DNA of 7,909 bases from Phycisphaerales bacterium (GTDB lineage: Bacteria > Planctomycetota > Phycisphaerae > Phycisphaerales > UBA1924), in contig SLFH01000019.1 of the NCBI GenBank assembly GCA_007124345.1, positions 1 through 7,909 on the forward strand, written 5' to 3'. A program made the position numbers and the translations under genes. This document shows, in pieces, positions 1-6,895 of this stretch; the first letter of the stretch is position 1; every line of letters begins with the position of its first letter. Under the pieces are notes generated by a model that was given only the letters and a program-made list of their open reading frames with translations, was not told the origin of the DNA and ran no database searches.

Positions 1-434
1 CCGAACTCGACGGCTTCGCCGTTCTTGACGAGGATTCGTTCGACGGTGCCGGAGACCTCGGCCTTGATCTCGTTGAAGACCTTCATGGCTTCGATGAGGC
101 AGACGGTGGTGCTGGGGCTGACGCCGCCGCCCTCGGTGATGAAGGGCTCGGCGTCGGGGTTGGGCGTGGCGTAGTAGGTGCCGACCATGGGGGATTCGAT
201 GGCGACGAGTCCTGCGTCGGAGGCGGGCGGGGCGGCCGAGGCGGGTGCGTCGGCCTGCGCGTGCGGCTGCTGGGCGGCGGGCGCGCCGTTGAGGACGACG
301 GGCGCCTGGCCGGGCAGGGCCTCGTGGCCTCGCTTGATCAGGACCTTTTCTTCCTTGTCCTGCAGGTCGAGCTCGGAGAGCTCGTTCTCGACCATGAGGC
401 GAACCAGTTCCTTGAGCTTTCGGATATCGATCAT
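1..434 (-). CDS. accB: Biotin carboxyl carrier protein of acetyl-CoA carboxylase (3' end missing)
   Basis: This protein carries the biotin that AccC carboxylates and the AccA/AccD transferase uses to make malonyl-CoA, the first committed step of fatty acid synthesis in the cytoplasm. 144 codons are visible. Residues 1-40 form the usual N-terminal helical region (MIDIRKLKEL). Residues 41-74 are an Ala/Pro/Gln-rich flexible linker. From about residue 77 the biotinyl domain begins (SPMVGTYY), and the biotinylation motif EAMKVFNEI places the modified lysine at residue 118. The reading frame is open to the left edge and ends at VEFG, so about ten residues are missing compared with the family. The ATG at 434 gives the canonical N-terminus, although no Shine-Dalgarno site precedes it. 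The gene lies 81 bases downstream of the M24 peptidase on the same strand. accC is expected just outside the window, but that is not visible. Confidence 0.96.
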   Translation of the reverse strand, partial: MIDIRKLKELVRLMVENELSELDLQDKEEKVLIKRGHEALPGQAPVVLNGAPAAQQPHAQADAPASAAPPASDAGLVAIESPMVGTYYATPNPDAEPFITEGGGVSPSTTVCLIEAMKVFNEIKAEVSGTVERILVKNGEAVEF

Positions 435-449
435 GTGTCGGCACCAGAA

Positions 450-480
450 GCGGCGTTGTGCCGCCCCCCTAGCCCGGGGG
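450..480 (-). promoter_or_regulatory. Two abutting hairpins in the accB leader
   Basis: Read along the accB mRNA, CCCCC-GGGCTA-GGGGG (480 to 465) is followed at once by GCGGC-ACAAC-GCCGC (464 to 450). Both have perfect 5-bp GC stems with 6- and 5-base loops. The second stem ends 15 bases before the accB start codon, and no Shine-Dalgarno sequence lies between them. No T-run follows, so this is not a classic terminator. The pair could affect accB translation or processing of a joint transcript from the M24 gene. In DNA this GC-rich, short stems also arise by chance. Confidence 0.3.
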
Positions 481-515
481 CATCCCGGAGTGTTGACAGA
501 TTAGCACGCATGGCG

Positions 516-1655
516 TTACCGCGTCGCCCCGCTCATGGCCGGGTCGAGGATCGCCCAGTCCGCCGAGGCGGGCAGCGTGCTGAGATTTTTGGCGCCGCGT
601 TCGGTGACGACGAAGTCGTCTTCGAGGCGGACACCCCCCACGCCGGGGAGGTAGATCCCCGGCTCGATCGTGACGACGTGCCCGGGCTGGAGGGTCTGCT
701 CTGGGTAGAGCGGGTTGAGCCTGGGGTCTTCCTTGTTTTGCATGCCGAAGCCGTGCCCGAGGCCGTGGTTGAACTGCGGGCCGTAGCCGGCCTTCTCGAT
801 GATCTTGCGGGCGACGAAGTCGATCTCGTGGTTGGTCTTGCCGGGGGCGAGGGCGTCGGCGGCGGCCTGCTGGGCTTCGAGCACGATCGCGTAGATCTCC
901 GCGATCTGTTTGGGCCAGGACCCGAACGCGAAGCAGCGGCACATGTCGCAGTGGTACCCGTCGACGACGCAGCCCCAGTCGATCAGCAGGACCTTGCTCT
1001 TGCTGACTTTGACCTTGCCCGGGCGGTAGTGGGGCAGAGCGGCGTTGGCGCCTGTTGCGACGATCGTCGGGAAGCCGGGCTCGCTGGCGCCGAGGGTCTT
1101 CATCTCCGCCTCGAGCATCGCGGCGACGCGGAGCTCGGTCATCCCGGGACGGACCTCGGGGAGGATGTTCAGCAGGGCCTTTTCTTGCACCTTGACGGCG
1201 GCGCGGATCCTTTTGACTTCGCCCTCGTCCTTGATGTTGCGCATGGGCGAGGTCAGGCCGGCGACTGGGGCGAGCTTCTTTTTGCCCAGCTTCTTGCCGA
1301 GGCTGTCGAGCTGGGCGACGGTCAGGTGGTCGGCCTGGACAAGGCAGCGGTCGACGCCGGCGAAGTGCTCGGCGATCGCGTCTTCGAACGAGCCGGTGCG
1401 CAGGTGGATGTCGGCGATCGGGGCGAAGGGTTCGAGCTCGGCCTCGTACCTGCCGTCGGAGATGATGACGGGGCGGCGTTTGGCGTCGGCGCTGAGAAAG
1501 AGGTAGCTATCGCCCCCCAAGAACCCCGTGAGGTAGCCGACATCGAAGGGGTCGGTGATCAGGGCGTGCCCGGCGTCATGGGCACGGAGCGACGCTCTGA
1601 GACGCTTGATGCGGCCCGGGTAGGGGGTGTCGGGGGTGTCTGACGCTCGTGCCAT
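516..1655 (-). CDS. M24-family Xaa-Pro aminopeptidase-like protein
   Basis: The 379-residue protein has the creatinase/aminopeptidase P layout. A short N-terminal creatinase-like domain (about 15-140) is followed by a pita-bread catalytic domain (about 145-370). All five metal ligands of the family are visible: D226 (IDWG), D237 (CDMCR), H301 (HGLGHGFG), E331 (IEPGIY) and E345 (RLEDD). The substrate-side His in LPHYRPG (H209) is also present. Such enzymes use two metal ions to remove an N-terminal residue before proline, in the cytoplasm. One oddity is K308, which sits where most members have a catalytic histidine (LEIHE-type motif; here MQNKE), so activity could be altered. The ATG at 1655 was chosen because the frame upstream of it loses family character and overlaps the divergent gene; no clear ribosome site precedes it. 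Its position upstream of accB is a common bacterial arrangement, often with efp between them, but efp is absent here. Confidence 0.9.
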   Translation of the reverse strand: MARASDTPDTPYPGRIKRLRASLRAHDAGHALITDPFDVGYLTGFLGGDSYLFLSADAKRRPVIISDGRYEAELEPFAPIADIHLRTGSFEDAIAEHFAGVDRCLVQADHLTVAQLDSLGKKLGKKKLAPVAGLTSPMRNIKDEGEVKRIRAAVKVQEKALLNILPEVRPGMTELRVAAMLEAEMKTLGASEPGFPTIVATGANAALPHYRPGKVKVSKSKVLLIDWGCVVDGYHCDMCRCFAFGSWPKQIAEIYAIVLEAQQAAADALAPGKTNHEIDFVARKIIEKAGYGPQFNHGLGHGFGMQNKEDPRLNPLYPEQTLQPGHVVTIEPGIYLPGVGGVRLEDDFVVTERGAKNLSTLPASADWAILDPAMSGATR

Positions 1656-1740
1656 GGGCCACGATGGTAGGCTTTGCGGGCGAAGTGACGGCCTCGGTGC
1701 GGGCCGGAGAGCAGCCGCGAGGCGGCGGGAGCGGGGAGCG
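1656..1740. promoter_or_regulatory. Divergent intergenic region between the M24 gene and the ABC operon
   Basis: These 85 bases separate two divergently transcribed genes, so promoters for both should lie here or just inside the genes. I see no convincing -35/-10 pair on either strand and no operator-like palindrome. The plus-strand end is purine-rich and holds the ribosome-binding site of the gene starting at 1741. Confidence 0.4.
1727..1731 (+). promoter_or_regulatory. Shine-Dalgarno site supporting the 1741 start
   Basis: GGGAG lies 9 bases before the ATG at 1741, and a second GGGGAG (1733-1738) lies too close to serve it. This site, with the signal peptide that begins right after the ATG, favours 1741 over the in-frame ATG at 1627, which falls inside the divergent M24 gene. 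Confidence 0.55.
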
Positions 1741-3843
1741 ATGCACACACACCGGACACTGACGGCCCGGGCGATCGGATGCGTGCTGGCGCTGGTGCTG
1801 TGCGCTGTCGCCTCGGGGCAGGGGCTGCTGGACCGGTTGGTGCCGGCCGAGCCGACGGAGAACGCGCCGTCGCTGGCGCTCTCGATCCCGCTGCTATCGA
1901 TCGCCAGCGGAGGCCAGCCCCCCGAGGTGCCCGGTGGCGGGCCGATCCCGGTCGAGGTGGTGATCGGTCCGGGCGACTTTTCGGGCATCGTTCTGATCAC
2001 CAGCCAGCACGACGCGACACAGAGCGTGCGAGTGTTCGCCATTGCGACGGCGGACCCGGACGTGCCGACCCGCGTGCCGCTGGTGCTTGAGCTCGACTCT
2101 CGTCCGTACTTCTGGAATAGCGAGGTCCGGGTCGAACTGCACGGGGCCGACAGCGCGGGCGACCCGGTCTTCCGGCGGGAGGTGTTCGACCAGCACAGCG
2201 TGCGGTCGAGACGGATTTCCGGCGCTCAGGGGGTGATGCCGTTCTCGATCACCTCGGGGACCGGGCTGGTCGGGGTGTTCGGGCAGGTGGGCGTGCCCGG
2301 TCGTGTGCAGGCGGGGCGTGATCTCCGGTTTGTGGCGGTCGAGCCTGACGGTGCGCCGGAGGTCTGGCGGGCGTACCAGAGCATGGACGCGATCGTCGTC
2401 GAAGAGCGGTCGCTGGACGCTTACGCCGAAGGGGCGGTCGCGGCGCTGGCCGAGTGGCTGCACGCGGGCGGACGCATGATCCTGATCGCAGAGGCCGAGG
2501 GGCGTGGGCGGGCGAGGCTCGCCTCGGCACTGCGACAGGACCCGGCGTGGTGGCGTGGGATCGAGAGCGCGCCGCCCGACACCCGGGGGCGCGGCGTGAC
2601 GCCCGTCGGCGAAGGGTTCCTGTTGCTGCACGGCGACGCCGGCACAAGGTGGGCGAGATCAAGATCCGGTGTGAGCGAGGCGGGGTCGGCGGTCGTCGGC
2701 TTCGGCTCGGTGCTTGTGATCGAGGGCGATCCGGACTTTCCCACATTCTCGATCAGCGCCCCCGACGCGACGGGCGTGTTCGAGCTCGATGATCATGTGT
2801 CCAGGCGGGCGATCGCCTGGTTGGGGTATCAGACGAGCCGCTCGGCGGTCTCGATGGCCTGGCTCACCGACACGGTGCTCGACCAGGAGCTCGACCCGGG
2901 GCGGGCCGGCTCGAACCTGATGATCGGCGTCTGCGTGCTCGTGCTGCTGTTGGCGCTGATGATGGGTCCGTTCGACCGCTTCGTGCTCAAGAAGAAGGGG
3001 CTCGGGTCGATCTCCTGGGCCACGGCAGTGCTCTGGCTCCTCTTGGCGAGCATCCTGGCCGCGATCGGGCCGCGCTATGTCAGGAGCGGTGACGACACCC
3101 TCACGCGCGTTGGCGCGATCGATCTGATCGCGACCGAACGCGGCTCTGAGGGCTGGAGCGTCGGGACGAACGGCGTCTTCGCCGGTCGCAGGATCGCGTA
3201 CACACCAACCGCCGAGCCCGGCTCGTGGTGGCGGGGCGTCAGCGCGAGCGACGCCGACAACGAGGTCTTCTCGCCGATGACGCTGGCGCAGGGCCAGGGG
3301 ATTTCGCCGGGCGGGATGACGCCGATGGGCGGGAGCGACGGGCACGCCATCGAACAGGCGCAGTGGACATTCCGGTTGTTCGAGGACCGCTCGAAGGCCC
3401 GCTCGCGGCTGACAGGAGCGTTCGAGATCGATGCTTCGGGCGAGGAGACCGTCACCGTCCGCGGCCTGCCCGAGGGCGCCGTGATCCGCGGCGCGACCGT
3501 CCACGGCGACGGCACCAGGCAGGTGATCGCCATCGACTTCGAGGGCGACGGGCCGACGCGAAGGGCGGCGGTCGATCCGTCCGTGTCGCCAGATCAGCGC
3601 CTGCGCGATCGCTTGGTGAGCGCCTCGACACTCGTCGATGTCGGGTTCCGGACGCCCTCGATCGGCTGGATGCTCTGGTCCGAGGCGTACGCGCTGATCA
3701 CGCTGGACATCGAGGGTTGGCCGATGGAGCGGCCGAGAGGGTTCGGGGGCGAGGTCAAGTCCGTCGCGGTGGTCCGCCTCGTGGTTCCGATTGTTCGTCA
3801 TCAGAGCGCCGGCCCGGCCGGGGATGGAGGGGAGACGCCGTGA
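1741..3843 (+). CDS. Membrane-anchored gatase-like subunit of an ABC-2 export system
   Basis: This 700-residue protein has a signal peptide (residues 1-26, cleavage likely after VASG or nearby), a long extracytoplasmic region (27-390), a transmembrane helix (about 392-409), a short basic cytoplasmic loop holding GPFDRFVLKKKG (409-420), a second helix (about 425-443) and a beta-rich extracytoplasmic C-terminal domain (450-690). Residues 212-252 (YQSMDAIVV, then LAEWLHAGGRMILIA) match the strand-helix-strand core of class I glutamine-amidotransferase-like folds found in GldG-type and related transporter accessory proteins. The only cysteines are at 14, 21 and 398, in the signal peptide and a membrane helix. 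The soluble domains therefore lack the nucleophile of a true amidotransferase, and the domain is probably a binding or structural module. The stop overlaps the ATPase start by four bases (GTGA). The role is inferred from this context: a periplasmic partner or receptor of the exporter. The substrate is unknown. Confidence 0.8.
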   Translation: MHTHRTLTARAIGCVLALVLCAVASGQGLLDRLVPAEPTENAPSLALSIPLLSIASGGQPPEVPGGGPIPVEVVIGPGDFSGIVLITSQHDATQSVRVFAIATADPDVPTRVPLVLELDSRPYFWNSEVRVELHGADSAGDPVFRREVFDQHSVRSRRISGAQGVMPFSITSGTGLVGVFGQVGVPGRVQAGRDLRFVAVEPDGAPEVWRAYQSMDAIVVEERSLDAYAEGAVAALAEWLHAGGRMILIAEAEGRGRARLASALRQDPAWWRGIESAPPDTRGRGVTPVGEGFLLLHGDAGTRWARSRSGVSEAGSAVVGFGSVLVIEGDPDFPTFSISAPDATGVFELDDHVSRRAIAWLGYQTSRSAVSMAWLTDTVLDQELDPGRAGSNLMIGVCVLVLLLALMMGPFDRFVLKKKGLGSISWATAVLWLLLASILAAIGPRYVRSGDDTLTRVGAIDLIATERGSEGWSVGTNGVFAGRRIAYTPTAEPGSWWRGVSASDADNEVFSPMTLAQGQGISPGGMTPMGGSDGHAIEQAQWTFRLFEDRSKARSRLTGAFEIDASGEETVTVRGLPEGAVIRGATVHGDGTRQVIAIDFEGDGPTRRAAVDPSVSPDQRLRDRLVSASTLVDVGFRTPSIGWMLWSEAYALITLDIEGWPMERPRGFGGEVKSVAVVRLVVPIVRHQSAGPAGDGGETP
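3826..3834 (+). promoter_or_regulatory. Strong Shine-Dalgarno site for the ATPase GTG start
   Basis: GGAGGGGAG lies within the last codons of the upstream gene and ends five bases before the GTG at 3840; its GGAGG core is 9 bases away. It decides the start at GTG 3840, which gives the usual N-terminus of the family (VIEIKGITKKFG) and the GTGA overlap. Reinitiation or coupled translation is likely. Confidence 0.7.
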
Positions 3844-4913
3844 TCGAGATCAAGGGCATCACCAAGAAGTTCGGCTCGCTCGTCGCCGTTGACGATCTCT
3901 CGCTTGAGATCGGCGAGGGCGAGCTCTTCGGCTTCATCGGCCCCAACGGCGCCGGCAAGAGCACAACCATGAAGGTGCTCGCCTGCCTCATCCGCCCCGA
4001 CTCGGGCAGCGCCAAAGTCTGCGGCTTCTCCACCAAGAGCGAGGGCGAGCAGATCCGACGCGTGATCGGCTACATGCCCGATTTTCTTGGCGTGTACGAC
4101 GATCTGACGGTCGATGAGTATCTGCAGTTCTTCGCCTCGGCGTTTTCGGTGGGGCGCAGCCGCAGGAGGTCGGTGATCGACGCGGCGCTGGAGCTGACGA
4201 ACCTGACGGAGAAGAAGCGTGCGATGGTGTCGAGCCTGAGCCGCGGGATGCAGCAGCGTCTGGGCGTGGCCCGCGTCTTGATCCACGAGCCGAAGGTATT
4301 GCTCCTCGACGAACCGGCGAGCGGGCTGGACCCCCGCGCCCGCATCGAGATGCGCGAACTGCTCGTTCGTCTGCGCGACATGGGCAAGTGCCTGATGGTC
4401 TCCAGCCACATCCTGACGGAGCTGGGCGAGATGTCGACCTCGATCGGCATCATCGAGAAGGGCAAGCTGGTCTACGCGGGCACCCTCGCCGACGCCCTGG
4501 AGCGCACGCGCGGGGGCGAGCGCATGCTGATCTCGCTGGAGCACGAGCCGGCGGTGGGAGCGGAGCCCGAACCGACGCCCGAGCCCGCGCCGATCGCCGA
4601 GAAGCACGCCGCCGACGACGGTCACGCAGACAGAGTCGCCGGAAGCGGGGAGGGGGCGCAGCCAGCGAAGCAAGCGGCCCCGACGCACCCGGACACTGCG
4701 CGGGCGGCCGGGCTCCTGCGTGAGGACCCCCGCGTGGTTTCGGTCGTCGCCGACAACGGCTCGCTGCTCGTCGAGCTCGTGCCCGAAGAGCGGAGCCACC
4801 ACTTCGTCCTCGAGAAGCTCATCAACGCGGGCGTGCGGATCCGGTCGTTCGAGCCCAAGGGGGCGCGACTCGAAGACGCGTTCTTGAAGCTGACCAAGGG
4901 GGCCCTGCAGTGA
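3840..4913 (+). CDS. ABC-2 type transporter ATP-binding protein
   Basis: The 357-residue ATPase would power the permease encoded next to it, at the cytoplasmic face of the membrane. The nucleotide-binding domain covers about residues 1-235. It has Walker A GPNGAGKST (34-42), signature LSRGMQQ (133-139), Walker B VLLLDEP with catalytic E158, D-loop SGLDP, and switch H190. The Q-loop reads GYMPDFLGVYDD, so the usual glutamine is D81. A C-terminal domain typical of ABC-2 exporter ATPases follows (287-357, ending LEDAFLKLTKG). It is interrupted after its first strand by a Pro/Glu/Ala-rich stretch (about 236-286) that looks disordered. Both ends overlap neighbours by GTGA, so the gene is translationally tied to the accessory protein and the permease. 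The substrate cannot be read from the sequence. The ATPase assignment is firm. Confidence 0.95.
   Translation: MIEIKGITKKFGSLVAVDDLSLEIGEGELFGFIGPNGAGKSTTMKVLACLIRPDSGSAKVCGFSTKSEGEQIRRVIGYMPDFLGVYDDLTVDEYLQFFASAFSVGRSRRRSVIDAALELTNLTEKKRAMVSSLSRGMQQRLGVARVLIHEPKVLLLDEPASGLDPRARIEMRELLVRLRDMGKCLMVSSHILTELGEMSTSIGIIEKGKLVYAGTLADALERTRGGERMLISLEHEPAVGAEPEPTPEPAPIAEKHAADDGHADRVAGSGEGAQPAKQAAPTHPDTARAAGLLREDPRVVSVVADNGSLLVELVPEERSHHFVLEKLINAGVRIRSFEPKGARLEDAFLKLTKGALQ
4545..4697 (+). other. Low-complexity insert in the ABC ATPase C-terminal domain
   Basis: Codons 236-286 of the ATPase encode a Pro/Glu/Ala/Asp-rich segment with an EPEPTPEPAP core and no hydrophobic residues in register. It lies between the strand ERMLISLEHE and the helix that normally follows closely in related ATPases (ARAAGLLREDPRV). 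It preserves the reading frame, and the flanking domain is intact on both sides, so this is a tolerated linker-like insertion rather than a disruption. Confidence 0.6.
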
Positions 4914-6895
4914 CCTCCCTCCCCGCCGGCGCGTCCGGGCAAACCTACATCGGCGAGGCGGCGCCCGAGCTGTCGCTGCTGCGGCGCTACAGCCCGATGC
5001 GGCTCCTCTTCGGGCCGTCGTTCGCGAAGGAGATGCGGGTCACGGGGCGCAAGGCTTCGACCTACAGCTACCGCTTCGGTTACACGCTGCTCTTGCTGCT
5101 GGTGATCGGTCTGGCCTTCTGGGGAGCGTCGACCTCGTTCTCCGGGGGCGGCGCCGCCTCGGCGATGCAGCAGTACCAGGCGATCGCGCCCGTCACAGCC
5201 GCCTCGATTGTCTGGATCCAGTTCGTCGTGCTCGCGCTGCTCGCGCCCTCGCTGACCGCCGGCGCCGTCGCCGACGAGAAGCTCGCCCGAACGCTGCCCT
5301 CGCTGATGACCACGCCCCTGCCGGCCTCGGAGATCATCCTCGGCAAGTTCTCGGCGCGGCTGGTGCTCCTGCTTATCCTGGCCGCGATCCCGACACCGAT
5401 CCTGCTGAGTGTGCGCGTTTTCGGGGGTCTGTCGGGCTCGTACATCGCCTACAGCCTCGCCGTCAGCCTCTCGGTCTTCGTGCTCGGCCTCGCGTGCGGG
5501 ACGCTGATGTCGGTGCGGTCGCATCGATCGTCGGCGGCGTCGGCCGGCGGGCTCGGGCTCATGGTCACGATCATGATGCTGCCGATGATCGCGCTCGTCG
5601 TGCTCGACCGCGCCGACGCGCTGTCGAACGAGACCTCCGAGTCGCTGATGCTGGTCTTCAGCCCCGCGGCGATGGTCACGATCACCGACAACGCGTTCTT
5701 TGAAGACGCGATGCCGCGGATCCTCCCGGCGATCACCTACAACCTGATTTTCTCGGTGGTCGTGCTCGCGCTGGCGGTGATCTCGTGCCGCCGAGTGCTC
5801 AACCGGTACGCCGCCTTCGACGCCCCCGCGCCGGTCAAGCAGAAGAGGGGACGCCGGAAGGAACGCGCCCGCCCCGAGCCTGAGCGCAAGAGCGCCGGTC
5901 CAGCCACGACGCCCGCGACCGGCGCCGCTGCAGCGACGCGGGACGATCCGGCCGCCGATCCTGCTTCGGGAGACGCATCGGCCCGCGTCGAGAAGAAGCC
6001 GCGCGGCCTGCGCTTCGCGTCGACCAACCGCGAGGTCTGGAACGATCCGCTGCTCTGGCGCGAGCTCCGCCAGCCGGCGTTCAGCGGCCGCGTCAAGCTC
6101 GGTGTGGCCGTCGGCGCGGCGGTGCTCTTCTGGCTCTGGCTGGCGCTGGGCGGCGGGCAGGAGAGCGTCGTGATGATCCACGGCCTCGCGGCGTTTGTCG
6201 GTCTGATGATCTTCGGCGTGCAGATCGCTTCGAGGGCCTCTGGCGCGATCGCCCAGGAGCGCGAGGCCAGGACGCTCGACACGCTGCTGACCGTGCCCGT
6301 CTCTCCCCTGCGGATCGTGCTCGCCAAAGCGGTCGGCTCGTTCCGCCAGCTTTGGTTCGTGCCCGCGTTCTTGCTCGTGCACTTCGGGTTCATCGGCGTC
6401 TACACCGAGACGGCCCATCCCGTCTTCGTGCTGCACCTGGCGATGGTCTACGCGGGCACGGCGATCTTTTTCGCGGGCGTTGGCGCGGTTCTGGGGCTCG
6501 TCTTCAAGAAGGCGCTGGCCGCCAGCACGTTGACGCAGGGCGCCGGGCTGGTGCTTTGGCTCGTCCTGCCCGTCGGGTACCACTTGATCTTGAACCTGAT
6601 CTACATGATGTCGACCCCGCCGGTGTATACAAGGCACATCATGGACGCCATGCTCACTATGAACCCGTTTGTGCTGCTCGGCGGCGCATTCGGCGCCGGC
6701 GTGGTCGATCTAAGCCGCGCTCTGCCGGGGAGCCACCAGCTCAGCTACGGCCCGATTTTCGGCTACCACGATATCGGCCCGTTCGTCTACACGCTCGTCA
6801 TCGCGGCGGCGCTGCTGCTCTCGGTGTTGTTCGCAGCGGCGTCGATCTGGCTCGCCTCGAAGCGATTCAACCGTTTCGTCGGCCGCCCGTCCTGA
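4910..6895 (+). CDS. Double-length ABC-2 type transporter permease
   Basis: This 661-residue inner-membrane protein is the channel subunit for the preceding ATPase. It has two permease units in tandem. Unit 1 (about 31-300) has hydrophobic helices near 54-72, 97-120, 149-168, 178-200, 212-232 and 275-292. Unit 2 (about 375-655) has them near 395-414, 420-440, 480-498, 505-531, 543-565 and 625-648. Each unit starts with a basic amphipathic segment before its first helix (FAKEMRVTGRK; LLWRELRQP) and carries the ABC-2 coupling motif: residues 118-146 and 445-473 match at 14 of 29 positions without gaps. A basic then Pro/Ala-rich linker (305-363) joins the units. Most ABC-2 permeases are single units that dimerise, so this one may form the whole pore alone. 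The GTG start at 4910 overlaps the ATPase stop; an internal ATG at residue 30 is an alternative. The substrate is unknown. Confidence 0.92.
   Translation: MTSLPAGASGQTYIGEAAPELSLLRRYSPMRLLFGPSFAKEMRVTGRKASTYSYRFGYTLLLLLVIGLAFWGASTSFSGGGAASAMQQYQAIAPVTAASIVWIQFVVLALLAPSLTAGAVADEKLARTLPSLMTTPLPASEIILGKFSARLVLLLILAAIPTPILLSVRVFGGLSGSYIAYSLAVSLSVFVLGLACGTLMSVRSHRSSAASAGGLGLMVTIMMLPMIALVVLDRADALSNETSESLMLVFSPAAMVTITDNAFFEDAMPRILPAITYNLIFSVVVLALAVISCRRVLNRYAAFDAPAPVKQKRGRRKERARPEPERKSAGPATTPATGAAAATRDDPAADPASGDASARVEKKPRGLRFASTNREVWNDPLLWRELRQPAFSGRVKLGVAVGAAVLFWLWLALGGGQESVVMIHGLAAFVGLMIFGVQIASRASGAIAQEREARTLDTLLTVPVSPLRIVLAKAVGSFRQLWFVPAFLLVHFGFIGVYTETAHPVFVLHLAMVYAGTAIFFAGVGAVLGLVFKKALAASTLTQGAGLVLWLVLPVGYHLILNLIYMMSTPPVYTRHIMDAMLTMNPFVLLGGAFGAGVVDLSRALPGSHQLSYGPIFGYHDIGPFVYTLVIAAALLLSVLFAAASIWLASKRFNRFVGRPS
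5261..5347 (+). repeat. First copy of the duplicated permease coupling motif
   Basis: These codons give residues 118-146, starting GAVADEKLARTL and ending ILGK. The motif corresponds to the E-R-x-x-x-T-L-x-x-L-x-x-x-P cytoplasmic element of ABC-2 permeases that contacts the ATPase. It pairs with the copy at 6242-6328, with the same length and spacing. Confidence 0.7.
5822..5998 (+). other. Charged and Pro/Ala-rich linker between permease halves
   Basis: Codons 305-363 encode a strongly basic start (KQKRGRRKERAR, 310-321), then a Pro/Ala/Thr stretch and a mildly acidic end. It contains no hydrophobic helix, so both flanking ends lie on the same side of the membrane. The positive charge indicates the cytoplasmic side, consistent with fusion of two complete permease units. 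Confidence 0.65.
6242..6328 (+). repeat. Second copy of the duplicated permease coupling motif
   Basis: These codons give residues 445-473, starting GAIAQEREARTL and ending VLAK. Identical residues shared with the first copy include G, A, A, E, A-R-T-L, L, T, P, I, L and K. The conservation of the coupling element in both units suggests each contacts one nucleotide-binding domain of an ATPase dimer. Confidence 0.7.

Noticed and set aside
450..480. Rho-independent terminator between the M24 gene and accB
   Set aside because: The hairpins are GC-rich but are not followed by a T-run on the transcribed strand, and the second leads straight into the accB start.
261..1643. 460-codon open frame on the plus strand across accB and the M24 gene
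   Set aside because: It lies antisense to two well-recognised genes, has Gly/Asp/Val/Leu-biased composition and no motif.
1658..1680. TACCAT as a -10 box for the M24 gene
   Set aside because: It matches only four of six consensus bases, has no partner -35 and would give an almost leaderless mRNA.
1627..1740. Upstream ATG at 1627 as start of the gatase-like gene
   Set aside because: It would add 38 Arg/Gly-rich residues before the signal peptide and begin inside the divergent M24 gene. The ATG at 1741 has a signal peptide and a Shine-Dalgarno site.
1786..1803. Lipobox in the gatase-like protein (Cys21)
   Set aside because: The residue before Cys is Leu (LVLC), which signal peptidase II does not normally accept. 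An ordinary cleavage after residue 26 fits better.
1656..2042. N-terminal extension of the M24 gene to 2042
   Set aside because: The added residues are Ser/Pro/Arg-rich, run antisense to the signal-peptide gene and match nothing in the family.
4622..6637. 671-codon open frame on the minus strand opposite the permease
   Set aside because: It is rich in Arg, His, Gln, Asp and Glu with no recognisable domain, as expected for the antisense of a GC-rich gene. The plus-strand frame has clear ABC-2 permease features.
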